From Parascedosporium putredinis (lineage: Eukaryota > Ascomycota > Sordariomycetes > Microascales > Microascaceae): a stretch of 64,000 nt of DNA. How positions within the stretch are numbered: the stretch's first letter is position 1; each line of letters starts with the position of its first letter. This document shows, piece by piece, positions 33,282 to 45,320 of this stretch. The stretch spans positions 496,001 through 560,000 of the forward strand of contig CASHTG010000016.1 of the NCBI GenBank assembly GCA_949357655.1. Reading direction: 5' to 3'. Position numbers and translations under genes: made by a program. The notes beneath the pieces were generated by a model. It did not search any database. It was not told where the DNA came from and worked only from the letters and a program-made list of their open reading frames with translations.

Positions 33282-36200
33282 TTACGGGTGAGGCTCAGAG
33301 GGAATTTGCTCGCTGCTTGCGGGGTCCACATCGACCACCCTCGTCTCCGCGAGAGATGCCGAGTCAGCGGGGCCATTGGCCGGTGAGGTCGCCGGGTGGA
33401 GTGGTGCCGCGAATTGCTTTTGCGGAGCCGGCGGCAACATGGGGGCAGTAGCCACCTTGGCCTCGTTGCTCAGATCAGCCTGGGCGACGATGGCCGGAGC
33501 GGCCGCTGATCGCCCGAGGGAAGGGATGGACGGGAGTGGAATCGGGGTTGTCGAGATCCGTGCGGCGGCAGCCGCGGCCGCGGGTTGAAGCGGGGCCTGC
33601 GCGGGGGCTTGCTGAGCGTTGGCGGTTGCGTTGTGCTGGGGGCGGGGACAGGCGCTGCGACCGGGGCGGCGTAAACTGGTGGTGCGAGCGCTGGGGTCGG
33701 TGCAATCATGCCGGCTGATGACGTTGGTGGCGTCGGCGTCGGCGCGGGCGCGAGCGGGGTCGTGGTAGGTGCTGCCGCCACGGGCTGTTGTTGCGTCGAA
33801 CCCGAAGACGGAGACCCACCGAGAGCCGCCATATATTTGGCGGGAAGGGGCACAGGTGTTTGCTTGGAGGGCACGGTGTATGCCACGGGCTGTTTGGCAG
33901 GTTTCTCCGCCGTCCCTGATCTTGCCTGCTTCGCCTGTGCGGGTGCTGTTTTAGAGAATGCATTGACCGGCGTTACTTGAAATGTCGTCATGTAAGGCGC
34001 GGCTGCCGGCAATGAAGAGTTACCGTGTTGCTGCGGGAGAACCCTTGCTTGCGCCAGCCGTTGGAGGTGAAGGTGAGCCTCCCTGCCAGGATCTCGGCTC
34101 TGGGCGTGTTGACTCTGTGGCATTAGTGGAGTGCTGGGCGGCATCTGACTGTTGTAGTGGCCATAGGGGCTGGTAGCTTGGGTGGGAAAAGTGGAGTGGT
34201 TATTAGCGTACGGCATCGCCCCGGGATGGGGTGTGCTAGCATGGTAAGAATTCGTATGTGTAGGCTGCGGCGTTGGTTGGATACTGAATACGTGCTGAGG
34301 CTGGTAGCCAGCCGTTACAAGTCGGCCATCTCCTCGAGCATGGGGCGCCGGCGCGACGCCAGCTTGGGGGCGGGTGCGTAAAGGTGAGGGTGCTGCGGTA
34401 CACCACTTGCCCCAGCAATGGTCTGGGGAGCCTTGGGCTTATACGCATAAACTCGTGAACCAGCTCCGGATGGCGCCGCGCTAGGCGCAGGGGCGGCCAC
34501 CTTGACGGGCTTGGGTGGTTTGGGAATCGTGTCTAAAAAGTTGCTCTTGGGGTTGTGCAGCCGCCGAGCCACGTCTTCGGTATACTGTGCCTTGGCGTCG
34601 GTCGATGTCTCGCCCAGATAATGCCATAGTGCTTCCGGTTTGGAAAGATCCGATTTGACGCCTGTAGATCCCAGCGGCTCAAAGGCGGTAAACTCCGCCC
34701 AGGTATAGCCATCGACAAAGGGCATATCTTTGCGTGGGGCGTCGTCCACGGCACGCTTCACATTTAGTTTCTGCTTAGCCTTTTGCGAAGACGGCATTGG
34801 GATAGCATTTGCCGATGCCTTGGGAAGATGGTAATCGCTGGGATCGGGGAGAAGGAGCCACTTCCATTCGGTTTCGATGCGATCGCTAAAGAGAGAGAGG
34901 CAAGAGAAATGTTAGCGCATTGCCGCGCAGGCCAGTTGATGTTGGTGATACATACCCCTTGGGAAGAATGTTGAGCAAGAGTGTCTCTTCCTCTTGCCGA
35001 TTTTCTATTACCATGCCAGCAAATATATCGCCCTTGAAGTACTGCACCTGGCAAATGTCGCCGGGCTTGAGGGCTTTGGCCGCTTTGACGATGCGCTCAT
35101 CCACCTCAAGCTGAGCACCGGTCACACGCCTATCGCGCTTGGTCCTGTGGAAACGACAGCTAAACTCGAAGGTCTGCTCCTTGTACTCGGTCCCGTCTTC
35201 TCCGAACACGGGCACCTCGCCCTCTTCCACAAACACGCCCGCCGCTGCGGCACATGTAGGGTGATACGATCGGGTGCAATTTCCTTGCGAGCACCTGAAG
35301 CACGCGCCGCGTTTCGATCGGCAAAACAGACACCTCAGGTCTTTGCGGTCCTTGACGATAGCAGCTGTGTTCATGACCTTCTCGACGCCATCCACCGTCT
35401 CGACGTACGTGTCTCGTAGATAAAGAGCACACATACGATGCGCTTGCTGCCCAGTCTCGGTTGGCAGAATCTCCAATCCTGGAATATCGTGAGGGCACAG
35501 AATACAGGGTGGCTCCTCTTTGGTCTTGGGGCGTAAACGGATCTTTTTGGGTTTCGGTTCCCTCTTCCCGCCCGCCTCTCGCTTCCGTTTACGGCCGCGG
35601 GCCTTGACCATCGGGGATGTTGTGTCGGGTGGCGTGGGGAGGGTGGACGGGTCGTCATCTTCTTCCCCGTCATCATCGTCTTCCGTCTCCTCGTATTCCG
35701 TCTCCTCGCCCCGGAGCCTCCTCTCTATATCATACACGTCGACCCAAACGCTGTCTTGGGCCAAGGCACATTCACACTTCTTGGCAATCTTTCCCATAGG
35801 GAGCCACGAGTCGAGTGCAAAGTTGACGGCTTCAGCACAGTTGTAACCTAGATTATACCCAGAATGGTAACCGTACGGGTAGGTCACAACGAATTCGCCA
35901 GGGTACGACACGCACTTGTTGACTTTGATATTAAAGTGGTTGAGAAGGTGAGAGGGCGATATGAGGAAGGACTTGTGTCGAAGGAACTGGTCGCAAGCCT
36001 TCCCTTCGGTGGGCCAGATGCTCCTCATAGCAGCTTCGAAGCGCCGGGCGTCGGCTTGGGATATACTGTACCACTGTTTGGGGGCGCCAAAGTGGAGGTA
36101 GTTGATGCTGTATAGATCCACATCCTCGAGATGCCAGGCAAAGGTAGCCTTCCACATACCCAGATAGAGATATGCAGTGTTGACCCCAGGTACCTTTGTA

Positions 36201-37584
36201 CCCATGACGTCCAGTAAGTTGGGGAGCTTGTTCAAGTTCCATATTTCCGTACTATCATCAAACAAAGTCCCCATGAGGTCAGCGCCATAGAGGGGAGGCG
36301 CGTACGTCAGCGTCTTCCAGTAGATTCGCTCGAGATCCTCGCAACGCTCGGCTGTGAAGTCGGACACATCCATCCGGTAGTCAAAGTCCTTGAAATGTTC
36401 CTCGTCAATCATCACGGAGCCCTCACGGCGGCTGTACTTGCGACGAGCAGACGTTGACTGGGTTTTGTCTTGCTCTTCTGCAGTACCCCACCCATCCTGC
36501 GAGGAGGGGTAGGCTGGTCCCCATCATCCTCAATGGAGCGGACGGCGGTGTCGGCGCATCCTTTCTCGACAGGAGCTTCAGCTGCCGCTGGTGCCTCCTT
36601 CGCCTTCCCCTCTTGGATATTTTCTTTGTCCGAAATAGGCGTCATAGGCCGATCTTGAACTGGTGTTTCCTTGGGCGCGTCGTTTTGGCTAGTGTTCTTC
36701 TTCTTGGGCGGGCGGCCGCGGCCGCGCTTCTTCGTCGGGGTGGCATTCTCGTCTTCCTTCTTGACCTTGGGTGCCGGTTTCGGTCGGGGCGCGGGTTTGG
36801 GGCGTTCCCTATTCATTCGTCGCTCGCCTCGACGGGCGGGCGGCTGGTGTTCGCTCTGTTCGCAGAGGTCCCTCCATTGCCGGAGGGTGTATGATCGGCC
36901 GTGAAGGAAATTGACTTGGCGATAGGCTCCTCCGGAACCCATAATCTCTTGCTTGATCGGCTCGCGAACTCGGATCTGCTTCACCATTTCGTCGAGACCC
37001 GGTTGGGCGTCTTTCCATTCCGCGGGCGGGATAATCTTGATAATTCCAGATTTCATTCCGTACGAATCGACTTTCTCCATCTAGAATAAGCCAAAAGAGG
37101 TCAACTGTTAGCAGGCTTGAGCAGACCACCCTACCACGAGCGGGGCAGAGTAGGATGAGAAGGGCATGAGGCGCATACGAAGAGTTTAAAGTCTTTGAAC
37201 TGGCGCATGTCCGGCTTGAACACGGGGACCGTCCCAGACCAGTGGTCCGGTACAACTTCACCAATATCTTCGACGGGGGCTCTTCTGGGGCAGGCATCGG
37301 GGCATCCGACATGTTAATATCGAGGATGTTATCGTCGAGCTCGCTTAACTCAGAGTCGTCCGCATCCGCTGCCGGTGTCGCGCTAACAGGTTTTGGCGAG
37401 TTGCGATGAGTCTGTGGCTTTGCGCATTGTATTTCGGCGAGCTCTTCCTTGTCGTCGACGGTGGCAGCGGCGCTCGCATCATCTTCGATCGCTTGGGGAT
37501 CGACATCGAAGCGCACTCGGGTGGGGGCGAATCGGGGCTGGCGACGTCCATGGGCGCAGGCGCCGAGAGTGCCTGGGACGACAT
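33282..37584 (-). CDS. JmjN-JmjC-ePHD histone demethylase, KDM4/JHDM3 type
   Basis: Fe(II)/2-oxoglutarate histone lysine demethylase of the KDM4 (JMJD2/Rph1) group, acting on methylated H3 in the nucleus. Exons are 37179-37584, 34956-37080 and 33282-34885. JmjN spans the first splice (TVPVFKPDMRQFKDFKLF then MEKVDSYGMKSGIIKIIPPA). An AT-hook-like KKRGRGRPPKK lies at about residues 253-263. JmjC has Fe ligands at about His453 and Glu455 (WHLEDVDL) and His542 (YGYHSGYN). An extended PHD follows (CILCPHDIPG, CLFCRSKRGACFRCSQGNC, YHPTCA). The C-terminus is long and Pro/Ala-rich, and no C2H2 fingers are seen, unlike yeast Rph1/Gis1. Five single-base breaks are seen (37519-37521, 37275-37279, 36486-36489, 34319-34320, 33638-33642). 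With all filled the phases fit and the protein is 1379 aa. Confidence 0.88.
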
Positions 37585-40450
37585 CTCTTAGAGTAGAGGT
37601 CGGCCGGGTGAGCTCCGGGGCTGCATGTGACCGCAGGGTGTCAAGTGGTGAGAGGCAAGCGGCGGGGGTGGAAGTGGTCCGATTTCGCGGCGTCTAAGAG
37701 AATGGGCGAGAGTAGGTATGGCAGAGCAAGGAAATAAAGGTGGTCGATGAGGAAAAGCAAAAGGATACTAGGAACGCAGTGGGATTGCTGGATTAGTTAG
37801 AATTTGAATAACCAATCCATTTGTGCATTTCAGACAAGCGTTTGGTTTTTTCCTTCGGAATTGTAAACGATCGTGCGAAACTATTGCAGCTGGGAAGAAG
37901 TTCGAGGTGGAGTGAACATTTGTGAGGTGGAGGGAAGTGGCAGGAGCAGCGATGGATGGGACAGGCCATGGGCTGGATTCGAGTGGGACAGACAGAGAGC
38001 GGGAGTCCAGTCTACTGGGCATTTGAGGGGATGATTTCCGGAGAAATTTCTGCGTGTGCGGAAACGTGCTTGCACTGTATGAGGTACTTCTGGCATCAAT
38101 CAGAGTTTGCTCGGCCACCTTCTTCAACCGGCAGGTATTACGCCAAAGTATAAATTTCCATATGCACTGTATACAACTTGCTAGAAACGCTGCGAGGAAA
38201 TAGACGGCCGCCAAAAGGTTGGGCGTCATTAACCATTATTAGGGGGCCACCTTCTGGACTGCCTGTTGCGGCAATGCTTGAGGCAACCCCTAGCGCTCTT
38301 GCCAGTCCCGTCAGAGGTGCCCACCTTGCTCGAAAACGCAGAGAAGGCTCCACCAAAGTCTCCATGTACACGACGATACTTCCGAAGGGAGGAGGGACTC
38401 GGTCGTCGACGAAAAGAAGAGAGAGAAAATTCGTGATCAATTGATCTTCGTAGCCATTTGTTTAGCTCCCTTTTCTCCAGAGGGAGTAGACGGTTTCCTT
38501 TGAGACACAATCTGAGTCAACGGGTACGAGCGCCTCTCTGCATAAATGTGTAGGTGACGTTCCCGAACCGGCTTTGACCAAAGGGGCTGGAGAGTGCAAG
38601 CGGAATAATAATAAAGTTGGTTCTGGAGGGGTGGGATCGAGATGGTCCGATAATGGCCAGATCCTGACGCACGCTAGGACTCTTTTGATGGGCCTTGTTT
38701 CCTTGGACCCCCTTTCTTTGATCAATAATAGTCAGGCCTGGGTGCGCACAGCGGCTTTCAACGGGAATTGGCACAATGGGGGATCTCTTCGGGGGCCGAC
38801 GTCGAAGTTGTGTCTGCACTAGTCCAGCCGCTGCCACTCAACAAGACTCCATACCCCAAGCGAATTCTGTTCTTCTTGGAAAGTATTAGAGTGTGGCGAG
38901 CATGGGAGAGGGGCAACGGCGATGACAAGCTGCACCCAATGTTCTCCCAAGTTTTTGCGGTAATGGCGAGCTTCAGCCTCAGCAAGCTCGAATCAGCAGC
39001 AGATTTGCCTGTAGAAATTCTACGAAATGAACGATGGAATCCTAGCCATTACTCAAGCGTAAGACTAGAAGAGAGTCCAGAAGAATTGAGTTGACCCGAA
39101 ACCAAGTCGTGTTCGGTCCAGCCACCAACCAACGGGACCAAAAAAAAAAAAAAAAAAAGAAGATGGGCAATTTCACTGATTGATAAGATCCGGAGCCTGG
39201 CTTTATCTGCCACCACACCCCCGCGTTCCAGCATCACTTCGCCTCTTTGACGCAACCCCAGCAGACACACACATACACGCCCCCTCTATCCTCCCCGACG
39301 GCCATCGCACACCCCTCGTCCGCATGGCGGTGCCTAGTTCCGATCCCTCCCGCTGCGGACACGGGGCCGGGAAACCGGGCCCCCAAAAACGATGACCTCC
39401 CCTACCTTTCCATCCCTTCCCGAGAACATTTCGCCGACAGCTCCTCTCCAAAAAGGCCGATTGGCCTCTTGCGAGTGGACAGGCCACCCTGGAGGCTAAC
39501 AATAGTGCGAGGGGAAGCCGATCACGGTGGGCATTGTGAGGGTAGATGGCTATTCTTGAGACGTCACGGCTTTTTTTTTGGTGGAAGTCTTTTGCTTTTG
39601 CGTTTAATTTGCTATTTATAATGGCTGGGTTCGCGGTGGAAGGGCTGAATATCCCATCACGTTGGTCCAGCAGATCGAATGGCTGCGGGGTGATGGGGAT
39701 TGATGTGGTGATCTATGCTCAACTACCCCTTGCTTCGGGATTCCCAATGTTTAGTAAAGCTGCCAAGTGGTTGGGAGCAAAGTCTCCAGAGCCCGACCCT
39801 GCGAACCAGGGCCTAGTCAGCAACGAGACGGTATCAGCGATGGATGGCACACTACGCCTGGCTTGTGACAAGGTGTTGCCATGAGCACAGAGTTTATCCT
39901 TCCATACCTCGATATCCCAATATCGTGAGGGAAAATAGTCATTGAAGGACAGAAGGCAGATTTTGGTGGTTTTTATTATCATATCAAGGTCCAAGTATGT
40001 AGTCATTTCATCACCCCAAAAGTACACTCTCGCCTTCAAACAACAATGAGGCGGGAGGCGGGAGGCATCACAGCCCAAAGAGGAGGTAGAATCCTCCCTC
40101 GTCCATCGTTCTATCTTCAAGAGACAGCTTCTATCTCTACTCAAAGTAGAAAAGAAAGGAGAGAGAAAGAAGAAAAAAAAAGCTTGCAGGGGCTCTTTTT
40201 TGGTTCGGGAAAGCGGGGAGCGTCGCCTGGTGGACTTCTCCCTACACCCGAAGAAATGAGCCCTCTTCTGTTTCCCTTCGTTGGCTACCGAGGAGACATC
40301 CCGGAGCTTTGGGGGAAAAGATGAAAAATGTAAGAGAGAAGAGGGGGAAAAGAGAATATATGCTAAGAAAAGGTGGAGAAAGGTCAAGATGCCACGTAGA
40401 TACAAAAAAGTATTCCGTCATAGAGATGCATAGAGCGGGTTGGGCGGCCT
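37585..40450. other. Large gene-free region
   Basis: About 2.9 kb between the KDM4 start and the LCB3 stop, the largest gap in the window. It holds a 19-nt A run (39140-39158). The longest frames (for example 38768-39094, +) have no recognisable content. A small or non-coding gene could be missed here. Confidence 0.45.
39140..39158 (+). repeat. Poly(A) tract
   Basis: Nineteen consecutive A. No flanking direct repeats that would suggest a retroposed element. Confidence 0.9.
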
Positions 40451-42573
40451 TCACCTGAGGTGGCTCTCTCCTAGACCGACGAGCTCTAATATTATGGGCA
40501 CAATCGAGGTGCTCAGCCAGCCAATTCCTATCCAGATCATCGTTAGTCATCATCAATCTACCAAATGGGCTTACGTTCAGTCGGAAAAGGGGAGATGCGA
40601 GCCATACCTGTATAGACGACCAGTTTGGTCACGACCTCGACGTCGTACCGTACTCGGGGCCTCACGAGCCTGGAGAACATCTCGGTTTCGTCAAGCCCGT
40701 CGACGCCTCGCAGCGCATACACGTCCCTCTTTCCGTCTTCACCCGGTCGAGATACAAGCACCTCGCCCTCGCCCATCATGCTCTCGTACTGCTTCAACAA
40801 GCTCTGCCTCGTCTCGACGCCGCTCGTCTTGGCAGCCGGCCCTTCATCAATGATGGCCGAAGTGTTGGAGCCGGCGGCGGCGGCGGCAGCACCTTCCTTG
40901 AGGTCTGTGAGGCTCGACTTGCTCCGGATGCTGCCGTTGCTGCCAATGCTCTCCTTCCTCCTGCGCTCCCGATAGGCAAGCGTCTCGTACGCATCAGCAG
41001 CACTCTGCGGGCCAATCGACACGGAGCGACCGCGACTGTTCGCATGGCGCATGCTCTCCACTACCCTGGGAATGTCAGAGACGGCCGGAAATACATTGTC
41101 AAGACGCAACTTGGGCGGCACGGTCTTGTACTGGGATGCCGGGTTGAAGAAGCGTCGTGGGAGGATGAGACCCGCCCGCGTGAAAAAGCGGAAGATGTGC
41201 GGGAGGCTCTTGAGCAGGGCAGGCTTGGTAACTTCCCGCCAGGCGAAGATGATGGCGACACCGAGAACAAGGCGGGCTACCAGGACGGGCCAGGCTAGTT
41301 TTGAAACGTCCATGGACTGCAGACCATGGGCATGGCCGATGAAGGGATCCCAGGCCGTGCGGCCATAGGTCCAGGAACCGCACTCGACGCCGATGACGAC
41401 ACCGGCAAAGGCGACGCTATCGTCAAAGCAAGGGCAATCGTCGGCAGGTTCTGGGTGTACTCTTACGAGGATAACAATGACCAAGGTCGCCAGTACCGGG
41501 CCAAGCCAGGCGGTGTTGTACATGTACAGGTCCAAGGCGGGGCCATAGTAAAATTCGGCCACGCCGATGATGAGGCCAAGAACCGATCCAAAGATGACGT
41601 CCAAGAAGCCATGCATACCACAGTAGAGTCGGCCAATGATGATGGAAAACGCGTAAAAGTAGGAGAGAAACTCGAGGCCGGACTTCATGCCGTCGGAGAG
41701 TGTGTTTTCAGGGTCCCGGAGGAGGAGGATCGCATACGCCGCCACAGACACAGCATTGGCGCTGTGCGTTGACGGGAAGCCGTACTCGAGAGCGGCATAA
41801 CCCGTCATAGTGATTCGGTGTAGCGGGGAGATAGGGGTCGGGGAGCGAGAGCATATCCTTGACGAAACCAGTGAAGAAGACGCCCGAGGCGAGGACGTGG
41901 ACGAGCCTGCAGACCATTGCACCGCATTAGAAGTCTGAATCCTATCATCTCGACCAGGCCAGTGCAAGGTTCAGAGAAAAAGAAGGGAGGGGGCATCCAA
42001 GCTACTCACGCCTTTCCGTACGACGCATAACCGCACCAGAACAGCAATGGAAGGCCAACCATGTAGAAAGTATGGGTGCCGAGGTTCGCCGAGATCGCAA
42101 AGTAGCTATCGAGGAAGGGGGTCCGAACCGCCCCCTGGAAATATGCTAGGTAGGGTGTCTCCCATCGCACAATAGGGAGGAGGAACTGCCGGATCGCATA
42201 ACGCCAATGTGGGAGCGCTTTCTTGTCTGTGAGGAAAGAGCACGCCAGGTTAGTTTAAAAATTGTTCTTGAAACCCGAATATCTGCAGTGCAGGTTGCGA
42301 ATGGCCCCTGTGCGCCACCTTTCAGCGAACTCCGTCGTCCCAGCGAACTTCCCACCAAGTTTAGCGGCCCCGTGGCCATACTGCACGCCATAGGAAAAGA
42401 AAAATAGAAAAAGAAGAGAAACACCAGCGACACATACAGTGGTCTAAACTCCTCAAGCCTGCATCTGGAAGGTCGCGTTCCTTGTTGGGCACGGCGGTGA
42501 TATCGTCGGCGCTGGTGATCTTGTCGATCTTGTCGAGCGCTCCCGGCGCTGAATCCGGGACGGCGAGACTCAT
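40451..42573 (-). CDS. LCB3: Long-chain base 1-phosphate phosphatase (Lcb3/Ysr3, PAP2 family)
   Basis: ER multi-pass phosphatase that removes phosphate from dihydrosphingosine or phytosphingosine 1-phosphate in sphingolipid turnover. Exons are 42438-42573, 42010-42226, 40608-41906 and 40451-40527. PAP2 motif 1 reads KDMLSLPRP once two missing bases (C runs at 41825-41828 and 41840-41843) are restored. Motif 2 is YGFPSTHSANA. Motif 3 is GRLYCGMHGFLD, with Gly where the family pattern SRx5Hx3D has Ser. Many hydrophobic helices follow. The last exon encodes a final helix (WLSTSIVPIILELVGLG) that the plain open frame misses. The total is 576 aa. The start at 42573 (MSLAVPDSAPG) is the first in-frame ATG. 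Confidence 0.9.
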
Positions 42574-43804
42574 TGGCAAGCGGTAATCATGCACGCCTCT
42601 GAAATGTTGTGTCGGCTTTCGCGGTCGGCTTTCCTGTTCTTCGGTATTTCCCTTCTCCTCCTTTTCAGCAGAGGCTCTCTATCGGTCTATGTGTTTTCTC
42701 TCAAATCGCGCGAGTCGAGGGAGGGAAAAGGGGGCGGAGTGCAGGGTCGGCGGCGGTTCGTTCAAGATCAAGATCGGCCTGGCGCACCTAAAAGGACCGC
42801 CAAGATTAAAAAGGTGAAAGAGGCCACCACTAGTGAGAGGGAGCTGGCAAAAGTTTGGGGAGGGGTTGGTCACTTTCGTCCGAGGGCGTTCGACGTGGTA
42901 GTAGGATGAGGGATTGCTTGAGCAATGTACGAAGTATCAACTGCTGGTGCCTACACTCAATGTTGTGGGTGGTATTGTTATCTCACGTCTTGTCCAGTCG
43001 TCCGTATTTTCTGGGTTGGGATTAAATCAAATGAATTTTTGGTCTCCACCAGTCCAGCACGCGCCTGCTGATTGTGAAGTCTCCCCAGCCGAGCGCCGAG
43101 GCTCAAAATGCCCTGAAGTCAAGGTCGTCTATTTTCTCATTCAAAGTGTCGACGTTGACCAGATTGGCCAATCAATCAAGTTAATCAGTGCACCGATGCA
43201 TTACATCTCGATCCAAACCTACAGAAAAGAGTCGGATCGTGCATCCGGAACAGCCTGCCCCAGAATCAATTTTGGGTTGACCCTTTCCCATGAGCGCTCA
43301 AGCTGCACTCATCTGGACCCATTGAGCGCTGATGGTGGCCAATTTGGAGCGTCCTTGGAGCTTGTGAAGCCCTTTGAGTGGGCCTAAGCTTGCACCAATG
43401 GGCGTGCCGGCTTCCGCAAAAGGCTGGTAACGCTGTCAATTGTGGATGCTCGCACACAGCGGGACCAGGATGAGCCTAGTACCGAATCTAGGCCACTGAG
43501 CGAACGTTCAATGTTGCCTGTATCGAGCTTAAGTGCCTGGCTATTATTGACTGTGCTATTAACTGCAGCTCTCATTGAAAGTTCGACGTTCTGAGACAGC
43601 TACTTGGACTTGGCTTCAGCGACTGTTCTAAATCCGACGATCCTATGAACAATGCACGACGTGATTTGATTCCACTTACAACGTCAAGCTTCAAGAGACC
43701 AAACCCTCCATATACCATCCACGCTCTCCCTTCTCCTACTCACGTCGTTACCCAGTCATCCGATTCTGGGCTAGTCATCCAACCAGCGAAACCCTCCCGT
43801 CAAG
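42574..43804. promoter_or_regulatory. Divergent intergenic region LCB3 / ketoacyl reductase
   Basis: About 1.2 kb with both upstream regions. No other feature is recognised. Confidence 0.45.
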
Positions 43805-45214
43805 ATGGCATCCGCCCTCCGTGCTGCTGCCTCCCGGGCCGCCAAGCCTCTTTCCTCAAGCATCTCACTGCGCGGTCGCCACTGCGTGATTACCGGGGCT
43901 CTGGCGCCCTCGGTACCTCCATAGCTACCGAGATGGCTCGCGCCGGCGCGCGCGTCACCCTTCTCGGCCGGAGCGAAGAGAAGCTCCGGCTCGCGCTCCA
44001 GCGTGTACTCGCCGCCGGTCCCGATCAGGGATCCGACTCGGGCAAGGGGGCGAGAGGAACGGGAAGCTGCCGAGCATAAATACGTGACAGTAGGCTCGGA
44101 TGGGAGCGGAACTATTGACGTGATTGCTGTAAGTCTCCTTTTCCCACCAATCTGCTCTTGCGTAAAGGATGGATTCGCGTATTAACCCGTCAAGTCAAGG
44201 CCGAGAGAAAGATAGATGTCTTGGTGAACGCTGCAGGGATCCCCCAGTCCAACCTTCTCTTCAAGACCGAATATGAAGCGATAGATCGCCTCCTCGAGAC
44301 CAATCTCTCGCTCACCATCAAGGCCTGCAAGGCCGCCACTCGGCCCCTGATGCGTGCCGCTCCAGATGGTAAGCTTGCACCTGGTGGCGCCCCATCTTTT
44401 CTTGACCTCAGCTTGGCTCTTTAGAGCTCCCGTGCAAAAGGCATCTAACCCAGCTTCGTCTCTAGCATGCATCATCAATATGTCCAGCGTCCTTGGCACT
44501 CACGGTGGTCGCGGCTCTTCTGTCTATGCTGCCTCCAAGGCTGGCGTCATCGGTATTACCACTCCACCTCTGTCCATTATCCTGCCTTCAAGACATCGCT
44601 CGCGGGAAGCCAGTCTTATACAATTTGACAAAACTAGTATTCTTATTTTATTTCCATCTTGCAGGTTTAACTAGATCCCTAGCAACCGAGCTAGGTCCTT
44701 TGGGGATCCGTGTCAACTGCCTAGTGCCTGGTTATATTCAAGCCGGGATGACTGAAGGTACGTGACAAGAAAATGAAAACGAGCACTGGAAAGAAAATAT
44801 GCCAGAAAACTCTCAACTCCCCGTGTGCGCATACCGCCATTCAGAAAGGGTAGGAAAGGCACAAGTCACCTTGTCCTACCCTATCTGACGGTAAATCCGC
44901 TGTGTACTCGGCGCGCTTCGCGCTAGGCAAAGCTGTCTTTGATTTCTTCTGTCCCGAATGATTCCCGCGCGTTCGCCCCTTTGTTTTCCTTGTTGTACAA
45001 AACCCTCTTTTTTAATATACACACGGGTTCTAACTTTCACATCCTCCACCATGCAGCGGTAGCGAATGTCCCGATAAAGCCAGAGCAGATACCTCTAGGG
45101 AGATACGGTGACCCTAGCGAGGTAGCTCATGCCGCCATGTTCCTAGCCACCAACCGTTATGCCAACAACTGCATCCTCAACATCGATGGTGGGCTGAGTG
45201 TTGGTCTGTTGTAG
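43805..45214 (+). CDS. OAR1: 3-oxoacyl-[ACP] reductase-like SDR, probably mitochondrial (OAR1 type)
   Basis: Short-chain dehydrogenase/reductase most like the NADPH-dependent ketoacyl-ACP reductase of mitochondrial type II fatty acid synthesis. The N-terminus (MASALRAAASRAAKPLSSS) looks like a presequence. The cofactor motif is CVITGGSGALG, followed by VLVNAAGIPQS. The catalytic residues are Ser172 and Tyr185/Lys189 (INMSSVLG, SVYAASKAG), and the C-terminus is NNCILNIDGGLSVGLL. Exons are 43805-44128, 44200-44368, 44466-44552, 44665-44757 and 45057-45214. One base is missing in a G run at 43895-43898, and one extra G sits at 44046-44050. With both corrected all phases fit (276 aa). It converges on UBA2, with 106 nt between stop codons. 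The exact substrate is inferred from family resemblance. Confidence 0.82.
44841..44888 (+). other. Long imperfect hairpin in intron 4 of the ketoacyl reductase gene
   Basis: The left arm 44841-44859 (TCAGAAAGGGTAGGAAAGG) pairs with the right arm 44869-44888 around a 9-nt loop. There is one mismatch and one bulged base. It lies inside the 299-nt intron 44758-45056, the longest in this gene. Confidence 0.7.
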
Positions 45215-45320
45215 TGCTATCCTTCGCCTTGCCTCCTTTTTTGGACCTGAAAAGACGCCGTTTATGAAAAGGTAATAGCGAATTCCTAAGGCGGGAAACG
45301 GGCGTTTTCCACTGCATTGT

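Noticed and set aside
38768..39094. 108-codon frame in the large gap
   Set aside because: No conserved motif or splice structure; its length is within chance for this GC content.
39140..39158. Poly(A) tract as the tail of a retroposed gene
   Set aside because: No flanking target-site duplication and no gene remnant before it.
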